Below are positions 1-5,589 of a DNA stretch of 5,589 nucleotides, piece by piece (the stretch's first letter is position 1; each line of letters starts with the position of its first letter). The notes below the pieces were generated by a model, which saw nothing but the letters and a program-made list of their open reading frames with translations, made no database searches and was not told the origin of the DNA. A program made the position numbers and the translations under genes. This DNA is from Bacteroidales bacterium. Lineage in GTDB: Bacteria > Bacteroidota > Bacteroidia > Bacteroidales > P3. The stretch is taken from NCBI GenBank assembly GCA_031271725.1, contig JAISVE010000044.1, forward strand, positions 1-5,589, read 5' to 3'.

Positions 1-230
1 TCTATGTCACCATTCTCAATTCTTGATATGTAAGACTTGTTTACGCCTATACGTTGGGCAAGTTCTGCCTGTGTAACTTTTTCATTTTTGCGCTCGTCTT
101 TTATAACTTGTCCCATACAATAAGCGTATGCTTCACGGCGGAATTGCTCACGTTCAGCACTGCCGTCTTTGCCGTATAGAGTGTCCAATTCTGCGCTAAT
201 GTCAGTAATTTTGTTATTCTTTGTTTTCAT
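1..230 (-). CDS. HigA-like XRE-family antitoxin, C-terminus beyond window
   Basis: Antitoxin of a type II pair with the toxin gene just upstream. It is expected to bind and neutralise the toxin and to repress the shared promoter. Seventy-six residues are visible. Residues 1 to about 48 are a charged, probably helical N-terminal extension. A helix-turn-helix of the Cro/C1 (HTH_3) type begins at about residue 52, with TQAELAQRIGVNKSYISRIE as its signature (the recognition helix lies in the NKSYISRIE part). The reading frame runs off the left edge, so the end of the domain and the stop are not seen; relatives are about 100 residues. The ATG at 230 lies inside the toxin gene (17-base overlap) and has a purine-rich AAGGAA just upstream, which supports this start and suggests translational coupling. 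Toxin-first order is the HigBA arrangement. The family call is firm; the gene symbol is withheld because several RelE/HigB-type systems share this layout. Confidence 0.9.
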   Translation of the reverse strand, partial: MKTKNNKITDISAELDTLYGKDGSAEREQFRREAYAYCMGQVIKDERKNEKVTQAELAQRIGVNKSYISRIENGDI

Positions 231-543
231 AATATTCCTTTTTTATTCTTATTGCTTTTTCTATTTCTTTACTTGGCGTTTTTTGCGATTTTTTCTGAAA
301 GCCGTTAAACAATACCACAATTCTATCTTCGTCAAAAATAAAAAAGACCCTGAATGCGTTGCCGTCTGAAAGAACCCTTATCTCAAAAATACCGTCTTTA
401 ATATATTTTACAAACTTAATATCGACTTTTTCTTGTGTAGATAGCAAATCAAGTATATAGTGTATTTTCTTTTTGACTTCCTTTGATACTGATTCTATAA
501 AATCATTATAATATGTGCCATAAGCAACTATTTTTCTTACCAT
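214..543 (-). CDS. HigB/RelE-superfamily toxin (Gp49-like)
   Basis: Small toxin of 109 residues, the usual length of the phage Gp49-like/HigB branch of the RelE superfamily. Family members are ribosome-dependent mRNA endonucleases. Visible hallmarks: an N-terminal helical part (residues about 10-35), then a beta-strand core with GIFEIRVLSDGNAFRVFFIF at 51-70 (the G-x-x-E-x-R and R-V-x-F pattern typical of the family), a strand at about 73-80, and the conserved GFQKKSQKTP segment at 81-90, followed by a charged C-terminal helix. The sequence is Lys-rich, as expected for an RNA-binding toxin. The ATG at 543 is preceded by no Shine-Dalgarno sequence; a Bacteroidota-type promoter ends four bases upstream. 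It overlaps the antitoxin gene by 17 bases. The frame is intact, so the toxin is probably functional. Activity and target codon preference are not readable from sequence. Confidence 0.9.
   Translation of the reverse strand: MVRKIVAYGTYYNDFIESVSKEVKKKIHYILDLLSTQEKVDIKFVKYIKDGIFEIRVLSDGNAFRVFFIFDEDRIVVLFNGFQKKSQKTPSKEIEKAIRIKKEYYENKE
235..240 (-). promoter_or_regulatory. Shine-Dalgarno-like site of the antitoxin gene
   Basis: On the minus strand AAGGAA stands four bases before the antitoxin ATG, preceded by a run of A. It lies inside the toxin coding sequence. The spacing is short and anti-SD usage is weak in Bacteroidota, so its strength is uncertain. It is notable because the toxin gene has no such site, which would favour antitoxin translation. 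Confidence 0.45.
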
Positions 544-547
544 AGTG

Positions 548-578
548 CAAAGATATAAAAAGTTTCAATATGTTGCAA
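548..578 (-). promoter_or_regulatory. Promoter of the toxin-antitoxin operon, Bacteroidota type
   Basis: On the minus strand TATCTTTG (548-555) matches the Bacteroidota -7 consensus TAnnTTTG exactly. A TTG (576-578) lies exactly 20 bases upstream, within the 19-21 spacing of the -33 element. It is the only place in the window where I found both boxes. The -7 box ends four bases before the toxin ATG, so transcription should start at or next to the start codon. Confidence 0.7.
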
Positions 579-580
579 CT
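561..580. promoter_or_regulatory. Candidate HigA operator: imperfect palindrome in the TA promoter
   Basis: AGTTTCAA (561-568) and TTGCAACT (573-580) are inverted repeats with one mismatch around a four-base centre. The right half contains the perfect palindrome GTTGCAAC (572-579). The repeat covers the spacer between the -7 and -33 boxes and the -33 box itself, where a repressor would block polymerase. A second inverted repeat, CAACTT (576-581) with AAGTTG (589-594), overlaps it on the upstream side. HigA-type antitoxins usually bind such palindromes in their own promoter; binding here is inferred. Confidence 0.5.
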
Positions 581-594
581 TTTGAGATAAGTTG

Positions 595-731
595 TAAAAT
601 TCGTATGTTTATAAAATAAAATAGAGAAAGTAATACTTGGAAGCGGAACTTGAGCAGAAGCAAAGTAAATATTTCCGTTGCTGTACGCGGGAAAGCAGCA
701 TAGCACCCTTCGCTTGTTTTATAAAAAAACG
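595..731. other. Non-coding stretch between toxin gene and uppP, with possible nested hairpin
   Basis: I see no convincing gene here. Short open frames crossing it lack any recognisable domain. On the minus strand uppP stops at 732 and is followed at once by a run of seven T (723-729) without a GC-rich stem, so it is not a proper terminator. Further on, two arms at 708-715 and 658-665 (AAGCGAAG with CTTTGCTT on the minus strand, one G-U pair in RNA) enclose a second small stem, TGCTG with CAGCA (679-683 and 696-700). No truB remnant could be recognised. Confidence 0.4.
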
Positions 732-1550
732 TTAAAATACCAGAACCAAAACTCCGACCACGAGGCAATAAATGGCAAAGTAAAAAAGTTTGCCTTTCTT
801 AACAATATTTATCATAAACTTGCAGGCAAGCAATCCGGAAATAAAGGCAGCCATAAAGCCTACCAACAGCGGTGTAATACCAATGCCGGATGCTGCAAAC
901 TCACCGCCGAAAAGTTCTAAAATATTTTCACCAATAATAGGGATAAGCACCATAAGGAATGAGAAACGTGCAATTTCCTCTCGTTTATTGCCGATTAAAA
1001 GCCCTGTTGCAATGGTGGTACCTGAGCGGGAAAGCCCCGGAAGCACAGCAATTGCCTGTGCAAGTCCTATTATAAAGGCGTCTTTGTATCTTATGTTGTG
1101 TTTTCCGCTTGCAAGAAATTGTGCAAGGGTGAGAAGCAGTGCCGTAATAAGCAGCATAATTCCTACGAGTGTGAGCCCGGAGCCGAAAAGTGCTTCAACC
1201 TTATCCTTAAAGAAGAGTCCGATAATAATAACAGGAATGCAGGAGATAAGGATTTTTAAGATGTAAGAAGTACTACTGTTAAGGGATAATGGTCGTAAAG
1301 AATTTGCTGTTGTATCGCCTGTAATTTTCCATTTGAATAATCCGGCAAAAAGCGAAACAATATCTTTCCAAAAAACAATAATAGTGCTTAATACCGTTGC
1401 GCCGTGTACAACAACAGTGAAGAGCAGGTCGTCTTTTGTGTCTATGCCGAAAATTGCCTTTCCTATCTCAATATGTCCGCTGCTGCTTACGGGTAGAAAT
1501 TCTGTTAAGCCTTGCAGCAAGCCGAGTAGTAAGGCTTCAAGCCACGTCAT
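732..1550 (-). CDS. uppP: Undecaprenyl-diphosphate phosphatase (UppP/BacA)
   Basis: Integral membrane enzyme that removes the terminal phosphate of undecaprenyl diphosphate, regenerating the lipid carrier for peptidoglycan and other surface polymers; overproduction gives bacitracin resistance in other bacteria. At 272 residues it matches the family (E. coli 273). The first motif is at 13-26, [15 protein letters not shown]13 and E17 form the (E/Q)xxxE pair and H26 is the conserved histidine. The second motif PGLSRSGTT is at 171-179 with the catalytic R175. Hydrophobic segments are spread over the length (about 45-62, 98-113, 127-147, 157-170, 195-212, 224-248 and 256-272). The ATG at 1550 lies within the end of the DUF3098 gene (14-base overlap), indicating one operon and coupled translation. 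In most Bacteroidota truB follows; here a toxin-antitoxin pair does. Confidence 0.97.
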   Translation of the reverse strand: MTWLEALLLGLLQGLTEFLPVSSSGHIEIGKAIFGIDTKDDLLFTVVVHGATVLSTIIVFWKDIVSLFAGLFKWKITGDTTANSLRPLSLNSSTSYILKILISCIPVIIIGLFFKDKVEALFGSGLTLVGIMLLITALLLTLAQFLASGKHNIRYKDAFIIGLAQAIAVLPGLSRSGTTIATGLLIGNKREEIARFSFLMVLIPIIGENILELFGGEFAASGIGITPLLVGFMAAFISGLLACKFMINIVKKGKLFYFAIYCLVVGVLVLVF

Positions 1551-1854
1551 TCTTCTTATGTTTGGGCTTTTTCATTATGGCAACAACTTCAATCAACATT
1601 CCTGCCACAATAACAATGGGTGATAGAACTACTCTTCTGAAAGAAAAAATATCCTCGTTGAACACAGCAGGGTCTTCGCTGCCGCCGCCAACCATAAGCA
1701 GATAGCCGATTGCAAGCACAACAAGCCCTATCAGCATTAAAATATAGTTTTCTCTTTCAAATGCAAAGTCGAAACTTTTTTTTCCGCTGCCGCTTGTCGG
1801 TTTAACAGGTGCTTTGCCTGCTGCTGCCGTTGTTTTTTTTACTGTTTTATTCAT
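1537..1854 (-). CDS. DUF3098 small membrane protein
   Basis: Protein of 105 residues with no known biochemical function. Residues 1-28 are a basic, low-complexity Lys/Thr/Ala/Gly tail, probably cytoplasmic. Helix 1 spans about 37-55, followed by the DUF3098 signature loop [20 protein letters not shown] (54-73), then helix 2 at about 75-94 and a Lys-rich end (95-105). The signature and spacing match my recollection of the Bacteroidota DUF3098 family. Positive charges at both termini predict a hairpin with both ends in the cytoplasm and the acidic loop outside. It sits between ftsX and uppP and overlaps uppP, so it is probably co-translated with it. A role in the envelope or with UppP is inference from position only. 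Confidence 0.9.
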   Translation of the reverse strand: MNKTVKKTTAAAGKAPVKPTSGSGKKSFDFAFERENYILMLIGLVVLAIGYLLMVGGGSEDPAVFNEDIFSFRRVVLSPIVIVAGMLIEVVAIMKKPKHKKNDVA

Positions 1855-1888
1855 AGTTTAAATATTATCCATTACTTATGTTATCCAA

Positions 1889-1951
1889 TGCAGTAAAATT
1901 ATACTGCAACTGAGGGAGAGAAAAGACTCCGATCGAAGTTCAGTATAATTT
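1889..1951. repeat. Nested inverted repeats between ftsX and DUF3098
   Basis: The 109-base gap holds two overlapping inverted repeats. The first is TGCAGTA (1889-1895) with TACTGCA (1902-1908), seven perfect pairs and a six-base loop. The second is AAATTATACTG (1896-1906) with CAGTATAATTT (1941-1951), eleven perfect pairs, extendable by AACT/AGTT with one bulged C. Both use 1902-1906, so the two hairpins exclude one another. A small GGAG/CTCC stem (1915-1918, 1927-1930) sits inside the larger loop. The core CAGTATAATT thus occurs as plus, minus and (one mismatch) plus copies. It may be an attenuator-like RNA switch or a set of protein-binding half-sites. Confidence 0.6.
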
Positions 1952-1963
1952 GCTTATTATTCA

Positions 1964-2848
1964 TTACCCAACATGTATCTTATCATGCGACCTCATTCTG
2001 ATATATCTTGTAACCGAAATGTATGTTGAAAACATTGTGAAAAACATCCCCACAAAAATCAAAAATAAAAATACCGTTGAAATAATATAGACATCATCAA
2101 AGGAAACAATTGCGGGAAACTGTTTTCCGAGATACCAAAGTCCGATTAACAATAACAATATTGCAAGCAAAGCCCCCGCAATACCTTGCTTCAATCCCGT
2201 ATAAATAAAAGGACTGCGGATAAATGACGAGCGCGCCCCCACAAGCTGCATTGTGCGTATATTAAAGCGTTTGGAATATATCAGCAGGCGCATTGTGTTA
2301 TTTATTAAAAGTATTGCTATCAGCAAAGTGATTGCACAAAAAGCCATAAGATATAAACTTATTTTCTTTATATTCTCATTAACAAAACTAATAAGGTCTT
2401 CTTGATAGTAGAGTTCTTTTACGAGATGAAAACGTGTAATTTCTTTTTCAAAGATTGCTATGCTGTCGTTATGCAGATAATCGGATTTGAAATGCACTTC
2501 TATTGACGGAAGCAGGGGATTGTAGCCCAGGAAGTCAATAAAATTCTCACCCAATTCCGCTTGAAGTTCCTTTGCCGCCTGATCTTTTGTAATGTAGTCT
2601 GTTGAACTTACAAAAGGCATAAGGTCTATCATATTTTGCAGTTCTTTTATATCCTGCTCGCGGGTATATTCCTTAATTATAACGGTAAAGCCGATATGTT
2701 CTTTTACATAGTCGGATACTTTTTTAGTATAAGAAAGCATTATTGCCTGAACTCCAAGCAAGAGCAATACTAATGAAATAGAAAAAACGGTTGTAACGTG
2801 CGAGCCGCGCAACCGTCTTTTTTCTATGCCTTTTTCGTTAATTGTCAT
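1964..2848 (-). CDS. ftsX: Cell-division protein FtsX-like permease
   Basis: Membrane subunit of the FtsE-FtsX complex, which in other bacteria couples ATP hydrolysis by FtsE to activation of peptidoglycan hydrolases at the septum. With the ATG at 2848 it has 294 residues, normal for the family. Topology: basic N-terminus, helix 1 at about 19-39, an extracytoplasmic domain at about 40-160 containing FLGYNPLLPSIEV (106-118), which resembles the FtsX LGxNPLP motif, helix 2 at about 163-184, the cytoplasmic coupling segment NTMRLLIYSKRFNIRTMQLV (184-203) that contacts FtsE in the family, helix 3 at about 219-239 and helix 4 at about 254-277. An upstream in-frame TTG at 2857 would add three residues, but it is part of a TACCTTTG promoter-like box, so I prefer the ATG. 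No ftsE is in the window, which is usual for this phylum. It lies 26 bases after the aminotransferase gene. Confidence 0.93.
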   Translation of the reverse strand: MTINEKGIEKRRLRGSHVTTVFSISLVLLLLGVQAIMLSYTKKVSDYVKEHIGFTVIIKEYTREQDIKELQNMIDLMPFVSSTDYITKDQAAKELQAELGENFIDFLGYNPLLPSIEVHFKSDYLHNDSIAIFEKEITRFHLVKELYYQEDLISFVNENIKKISLYLMAFCAITLLIAILLINNTMRLLIYSKRFNIRTMQLVGARSSFIRSPFIYTGLKQGIAGALLAILLLLIGLWYLGKQFPAIVSFDDVYIISTVFLFLIFVGMFFTMFSTYISVTRYIRMRSHDKIHVG

Positions 2849-2854
2849 AAGTAA

Positions 2855-2862
2855 CAAAGGTA
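2855..2862 (-). promoter_or_regulatory. Possible -7 box before ftsX
   Basis: TACCTTTG on the minus strand matches TAnnTTTG and ends six bases before the ftsX ATG, in the gap after the aminotransferase gene. No TTG lies 19-21 bases upstream, so only half of the promoter is supported. If used, ftsX would be transcribed independently, with almost no leader. Confidence 0.35.
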
Positions 2863-2874
2863 CTAAATCTTTAT

Positions 2875-4203
2875 TTATTCTCCGACATGATTTTCCGACA
2901 TACCGGAGTTAAAGGATTTCAACCTCTTTTCCAACTCGGGAAAATCCTCAACAGGAATAAGGGAAACGCAAACTCTAATACCTTGACGTTCGCTGCCGGT
3001 AATGCTTAAAGAGATTGCGCTTATGCCGAAGTAGAGCAGTTTATGCAACAGATCATTTCCTGAAAGTTGTCCATAGCCGACAGTGAAATAAAATCCGTCT
3101 GCAATGTCTTTGTCCATATCCCTGTCATACACTATGTGGAAGCCGTTTTCAAGGAACATTCGCTTTAATTCGTGCGCTTTTTGTGCATAAACTTTTGTTT
3201 CATGCACAAAATTGTACCGCCCCTCGTTACAGGCTTTCAAAATAGCCCTGAGCCCGAACTGCGGCGAATGTGCAGTGCCTGAACTCAGAGGATATATTGT
3301 TTCATAAATCATTGCCTTGCCAAATTCGGTATTATTATAGAAACGTGTGAAGTCGGGGAATTTTGTCTTAAAAAGTTTGTCGGAAATAACCATCATTCCC
3401 ATGCGTTGTCCGGCGTAGCTAAAGGCTTTTGAACTTGAAATAAAAAGAATGTAGTTATCTGTATAATGCGCTACTGTTGCTTGATATGGCGGCACACCCG
3501 GTGTTCCTATATCAACCCGAAAATCCATGCCGAGATATGCCAAATCTTCCATTACAATAACATTATATTTGTTAGCTAATTCTGCAATGGTGCGGAGTTC
3601 TTCATCTGTAAAGCAAATCCAGCTCGGATTGTTGGGGTTGGAGTAGAATATAGATGAAATATTACCTTTTGAGAGATAACTTTCGAGTTTCTCGCGCAAC
3701 TTGTCGCCCCTGTGTGAATACACATCAAAGGATTCAAAAGGTATTTGTAAAAGTTTATGTTGCTGTTTATGTACGGCAAATCCGGGATCAATAAAAAGGG
3801 TAGTGTCTTTGCCTTTTTGTGCACGCGATACGGTAAGGAAAGATGCGAAACTTCCCTGCATTGAGCCTACTGTTGGCAGACAGGAAGTTGGTGAAACATC
3901 TATATTGATAAAATTTTTAGCAAAGCGTGAAATTTCTTTTTTCAGTTCATCGTCACCATAAACTTCCGGGTAAAGTGAGGCAATACCGTTGCGTAATGCT
4001 TCAATTTCGGCGTCAACGCCTATTTTTACAGCCGGCAGTCCGGGAATACCCATTTCCATTCTGATAAATTTTACCTTGCTTTTATCCTCAATATCATTGA
4101 TAAGTTTCTTGACTTCGCGGATAGATGCGGTACCGACATTTTTGATGCCGTTTTCGGAGATTGCCTGATCAATAAGTTCGGGCGAGATAAGTGTGTTCTG
4201 CAT
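2875..4203 (-). CDS. Class I/II PLP-dependent aminotransferase, substrate unknown
   Basis: Cytoplasmic fold-type I aminotransferase of 442 residues. All main active-site residues are visible: N192 in NPNNPSW (189-195), D220 in EDLAY (219-223), which binds the pyridine nitrogen, Y223, the Schiff-base lysine K259 in SSSKAFSYAGQR (256-267 region), the phosphate-binding R266, and R410 in GIRVCVS (408-414), which corresponds to the carboxylate-binding arginine. The usual NPxNPTG reads NPNNPSW; I recall this as normal for a conserved Bacteroidales subfamily that also has the N-terminal FIRMEMGIPGLP segment (46-57). An N-terminal helical region (residues 8-40) precedes the core. The ATG at 4203 has no Shine-Dalgarno site and follows the thymidine kinase stop by 28 bases, so the two are probably co-transcribed. 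The amino donor and acceptor cannot be told from sequence, so I give no symbol. Confidence 0.92.
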   Translation of the reverse strand: MQNTLISPELIDQAISENGIKNVGTASIREVKKLINDIEDKSKVKFIRMEMGIPGLPAVKIGVDAEIEALRNGIASLYPEVYGDDELKKEISRFAKNFINIDVSPTSCLPTVGSMQGSFASFLTVSRAQKGKDTTLFIDPGFAVHKQQHKLLQIPFESFDVYSHRGDKLREKLESYLSKGNISSIFYSNPNNPSWICFTDEELRTIAELANKYNVIVMEDLAYLGMDFRVDIGTPGVPPYQATVAHYTDNYILFISSSKAFSYAGQRMGMMVISDKLFKTKFPDFTRFYNNTEFGKAMIYETIYPLSSGTAHSPQFGLRAILKACNEGRYNFVHETKVYAQKAHELKRMFLENGFHIVYDRDMDKDIADGFYFTVGYGQLSGNDLLHKLLYFGISAISLSITGSERQGIRVCVSLIPVEDFPELEKRLKSFNSGMSENHVGE

Positions 4204-4231
4204 AATATTTTTTTAATTAGTAATTCGTGCC

Positions 4232-4789
4232 TTATAATTCATTAAAACATTTTCGACACAGTGGCTCGTAAGAGTCAAGTTCGCCGAGTTCTACAAGTTT
4301 TTCCCCTCCTGCAATACGATGGGAGTGATGTGCCAGATTGCCGCACTTTACGCAAATTGCATGGACTTTTGTGATGTATTCGGCAATAGCGAGTATGGCA
4401 GGCAGCGGACCAAAAGGCTTGCCGAGATAGTCCATATCCAAACCCGCAACAATCACCCTTATTCCGTTATTAGCAAGAGTGTTGCATACTTCTACAATGC
4501 CTGTGTCAAAGAATTGAACTTCGTCAATTCCCACAACTTCAACATCTTGCGCCAAAAGTAAAATACTTCCCGAGCTTTCAACCGGAGTGGAGTGAATGCT
4601 ATGGGAGTCGTGCGAAACAACTTCCTCTTCGGAATAGCGTATATCAATGCAAGGCTTAAAAATTTCTACCTTCTGATTGGCGATTTTAGCTCTTTTCAAG
4701 CGGCGGATAAGTTCTTCGGTTTTGCCGGAAAACATTGATCCACAAATAACTTCGATAAATCCTCGATTTTGGACGTTTTCTAAAAACAT
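4232..4789 (-). CDS. tdk: Thymidine kinase, type II
   Basis: Phosphorylates thymidine to dTMP with ATP in pyrimidine salvage; cytoplasmic, tetrameric in the family. With the ATG at 4789 it has 185 residues. Motifs in order: P-loop GSMFSGKT (17-24), the DEVQFF segment (89-94) with the catalytic E90, [15 protein letters not shown] (116-130), and four zinc-binding cysteines, C146, C149, C178 and C181. The C-terminal lasso region includes YEPLCRKC (174-181). A TTG at 4807 would add six residues, but that codon is the end of a TATCTTTG promoter-like box, and the shorter protein agrees with the variable N-terminus of Bacteroides homologues, so I take the ATG. It is first in the minus-strand series and divergent from murF, with 108 bases between their start codons. 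Confidence 0.96.
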   Translation of the reverse strand: MFLENVQNRGFIEVICGSMFSGKTEELIRRLKRAKIANQKVEIFKPCIDIRYSEEEVVSHDSHSIHSTPVESSGSILLLAQDVEVVGIDEVQFFDTGIVEVCNTLANNGIRVIVAGLDMDYLGKPFGPLPAILAIAEYITKVHAICVKCGNLAHHSHRIAGGEKLVELGELDSYEPLCRKCFNEL

Positions 4790-4804
4790 AATAAAAGCGT
4801 TTAA

Positions 4805-4812
4805 CAAAGATA
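4805..4812 (-). promoter_or_regulatory. Possible -7 box of tdk
   Basis: TATCTTTG on the minus strand is an exact TAnnTTTG match ending 15 bases before the tdk ATG. A TTTTG lies upstream, but the gap is only about 11 bases instead of 19-21, so the -33 element is not supported. This is the likely start of the tdk-aminotransferase transcript. Confidence 0.5.
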
Positions 4813-4844
4813 GTAAAATCCCCCAAAAGTGTTTTTATTTTAGT

Positions 4845-4852
4845 TAAATTTG
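4845..4852 (+). promoter_or_regulatory. Possible -7 box of murF
   Basis: TAAATTTG on the plus strand matches TAnnTTTG, 45 bases before the murF ATG, which gives a leader of roughly 40 bases. No clear -33 TTG lies at the right distance. The tdk box points the other way 32 bases to the left, so the two form a divergent pair in a compact intergenic region. Confidence 0.4.
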
Positions 4853-4897
4853 CAGTTGCTCACTTTATACCTCATTTTGCAACTCATTAAATGATAT

Positions 4898-5589
4898 ATG
4901 CAGGCAGAAAATATAAATAGTTTATATACTCTTTTCAAAAAGTATAAAAAAGTATCTACCGATACCAGAGAGGATGTAACAGATACTCTCTTTTTTGCGC
5001 TTAAAGGCAAAAATTTCAATGGCAATAAGTTTGCTCAGAAAGCACTTGAAGCAGGTGCTGCGTATGCTGTTGTTGATGACAAAAAGGTTGCTAAAAACGA
5101 CAAATATATTGTAGTTCAGAATGTTCTCAAGACAATGCAGCAATTAGCGGCAAGATATAGAATGGAAATGTTGATACCGGTTATAGGTATTACTGGAACG
5201 AACGGAAAAACAACTACAAAAGAGCTTATAAGTTCGGTGCTTTCCAAGCGTTACAGAGTATATGCCACAAAAGGTAATCTGAATAATCATGTGGGAGTTC
5301 CGCTAACCCTGCTTTCCATGCCTGAGGACGCCGAGATAGCAATAATAGAGATGGGAGCAAGCCATCCCGATGAAATTGCCGAACTTTGCAAGATAACTAT
5401 CCCCACTTACGGACTTATTACCAACATAGGCAATGCTCACCTTGAGGGTTTCGGCACTTATGAAAAAATTATAGAGACAAAGGGCGCATTATACAGGGCA
5501 GTTGAGAAAGTTAAAGGCAAACTTTTTGTAAATAAAGACAACCCTCTCTTAAAAGACCTTTCAGGTGATCCTGCAAACTGTTTTTATTA
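4898..5589 (+). CDS. murF: UDP-N-acetylmuramoyl-tripeptide--D-Ala-D-Ala ligase, 5' part
   Basis: ATP-dependent cytoplasmic ligase that adds D-Ala-D-Ala to the UDP-MurNAc-tripeptide, the last soluble step of peptidoglycan precursor synthesis. The first 230 residues are present; the full protein is usually about 430. The N-terminal substrate-binding domain has VSTDTR (19-24) and FFALKGKNFNGN (32-43). The ATP-binding P-loop is GITGTNGKTTTK (97-108). The central domain shows NLNNHVGVPLT (127-137), IEMGASH (150-156) with E151, NIGNAHLEGFG (176-186), and K195 in ETKGALY, the position of the carbamylated lysine in Mur ligases. The ATG at 4898 is the first in frame; an in-frame stop lies at 4892-4894. 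The ATG at 4891 is in another frame and stops after nine codons. No Shine-Dalgarno site is visible. The gene continues past the right edge. Confidence 0.96.
   Translation, partial: MQAENINSLYTLFKKYKKVSTDTREDVTDTLFFALKGKNFNGNKFAQKALEAGAAYAVVDDKKVAKNDKYIVVQNVLKTMQQLAARYRMEMLIPVIGITGTNGKTTTKELISSVLSKRYRVYATKGNLNNHVGVPLTLLSMPEDAEIAIIEMGASHPDEIAELCKITIPTYGLITNIGNAHLEGFGTYEKIIETKGALYRAVEKVKGKLFVNKDNPLLKDLSGDPANCFY

Noticed and set aside
189..195. NPNNPSW in the aminotransferase (residue positions) as a broken active-site motif
   Set aside because: The key asparagine is kept and all other catalytic residues are present; the variant is normal for this Bacteroidales subfamily as I recall it.
723..731. 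Run of seven T on the minus strand right after the uppP stop, as a terminator
   Set aside because: No GC-rich stem precedes it; the sequence before it is the end of the uppP coding region.
711..740. Integron attC-like core near AACGTTAAAA at the uppP end
   Set aside because: The core does not fit GTTRRRY, and no paired R/L boxes or cassette structure are seen.
506..768. Two minus-strand open frames (506-706 and 565-768) between and across toxin and uppP
   Set aside because: No recognisable domain, overlap with real genes or promoter, and composition unlike the neighbouring coding regions.
790..1705. Plus-strand open frames opposite uppP and DUF3098
   Set aside because: They are antisense shadows of strongly supported minus-strand genes and show no family motifs.
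4854..4894. Small stems upstream of murF: AGTTGC (4854-4859) with GCAACT (4879-4884), and the palindrome TCATTAAATGA (4884-4894)
   Set aside because: Six and five pairs, AT-rich, the first with a 19-base loop; expected by chance in such sequence, so not called a regulatory element.
1..5589. CRISPR array, tRNA, rRNA, insertion sequence or prophage genes
   Set aside because: No regularly spaced repeats, RNA gene signatures, transposase motifs or phage structural genes were found on either strand.

Overview
The window looks like a piece of a Bacteroidota chromosome, most likely Bacteroidales. The evidence is the protein families (a DUF3098 membrane protein, a Bacteroidota-type FtsX, and an aminotransferase of the NPNNPSW type common in Bacteroidales), the near absence of Shine-Dalgarno sequences, and several TAnnTTTG boxes, the -7 element of the primary sigma factor in this phylum. 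Base composition is AT-rich. I could not run any database search, so family calls rest on motifs and remembered family sequences.

Layout, right to left. At 4898-5589 (+) is the 5' part of murF, the last cytoplasmic step of peptidoglycan precursor synthesis, cut by the window edge. Divergent from it is a co-directional minus-strand series: thymidine kinase (tdk, 4232-4789), a class I/II PLP aminotransferase of unknown substrate (2875-4203), a cell-division FtsX-like protein (1964-2848), a small two-helix DUF3098 protein (1537-1854), and undecaprenyl-diphosphate phosphatase (uppP, 732-1550). DUF3098 and uppP overlap by 14 bases. The ftsX / DUF3098 / uppP block is a common Bacteroidota arrangement, normally followed by truB and queA. 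Here it is followed by about 190 bases without a gene and then a HigBA-type toxin-antitoxin pair (toxin 214-543, antitoxin 1-230, cut by the edge). This suggests an accessory insertion beside a core envelope block.

Cell-wall logic: MurF finishes UDP-MurNAc-pentapeptide, UppP regenerates the undecaprenyl phosphate carrier, and FtsX regulates wall hydrolysis at division. DUF3098, wedged between the last two, is plausibly an envelope protein, but this is context only.

No clearly new multi-gene system is visible. The most interesting non-coding signals are (1) a compact toxin-antitoxin promoter with overlapping inverted repeats, placed so close to the toxin start that the mRNA may be nearly leaderless, (2) a nested set of mutually exclusive inverted repeats between ftsX and DUF3098, and (3) an unexplained, potentially structured stretch between uppP and the toxin gene.
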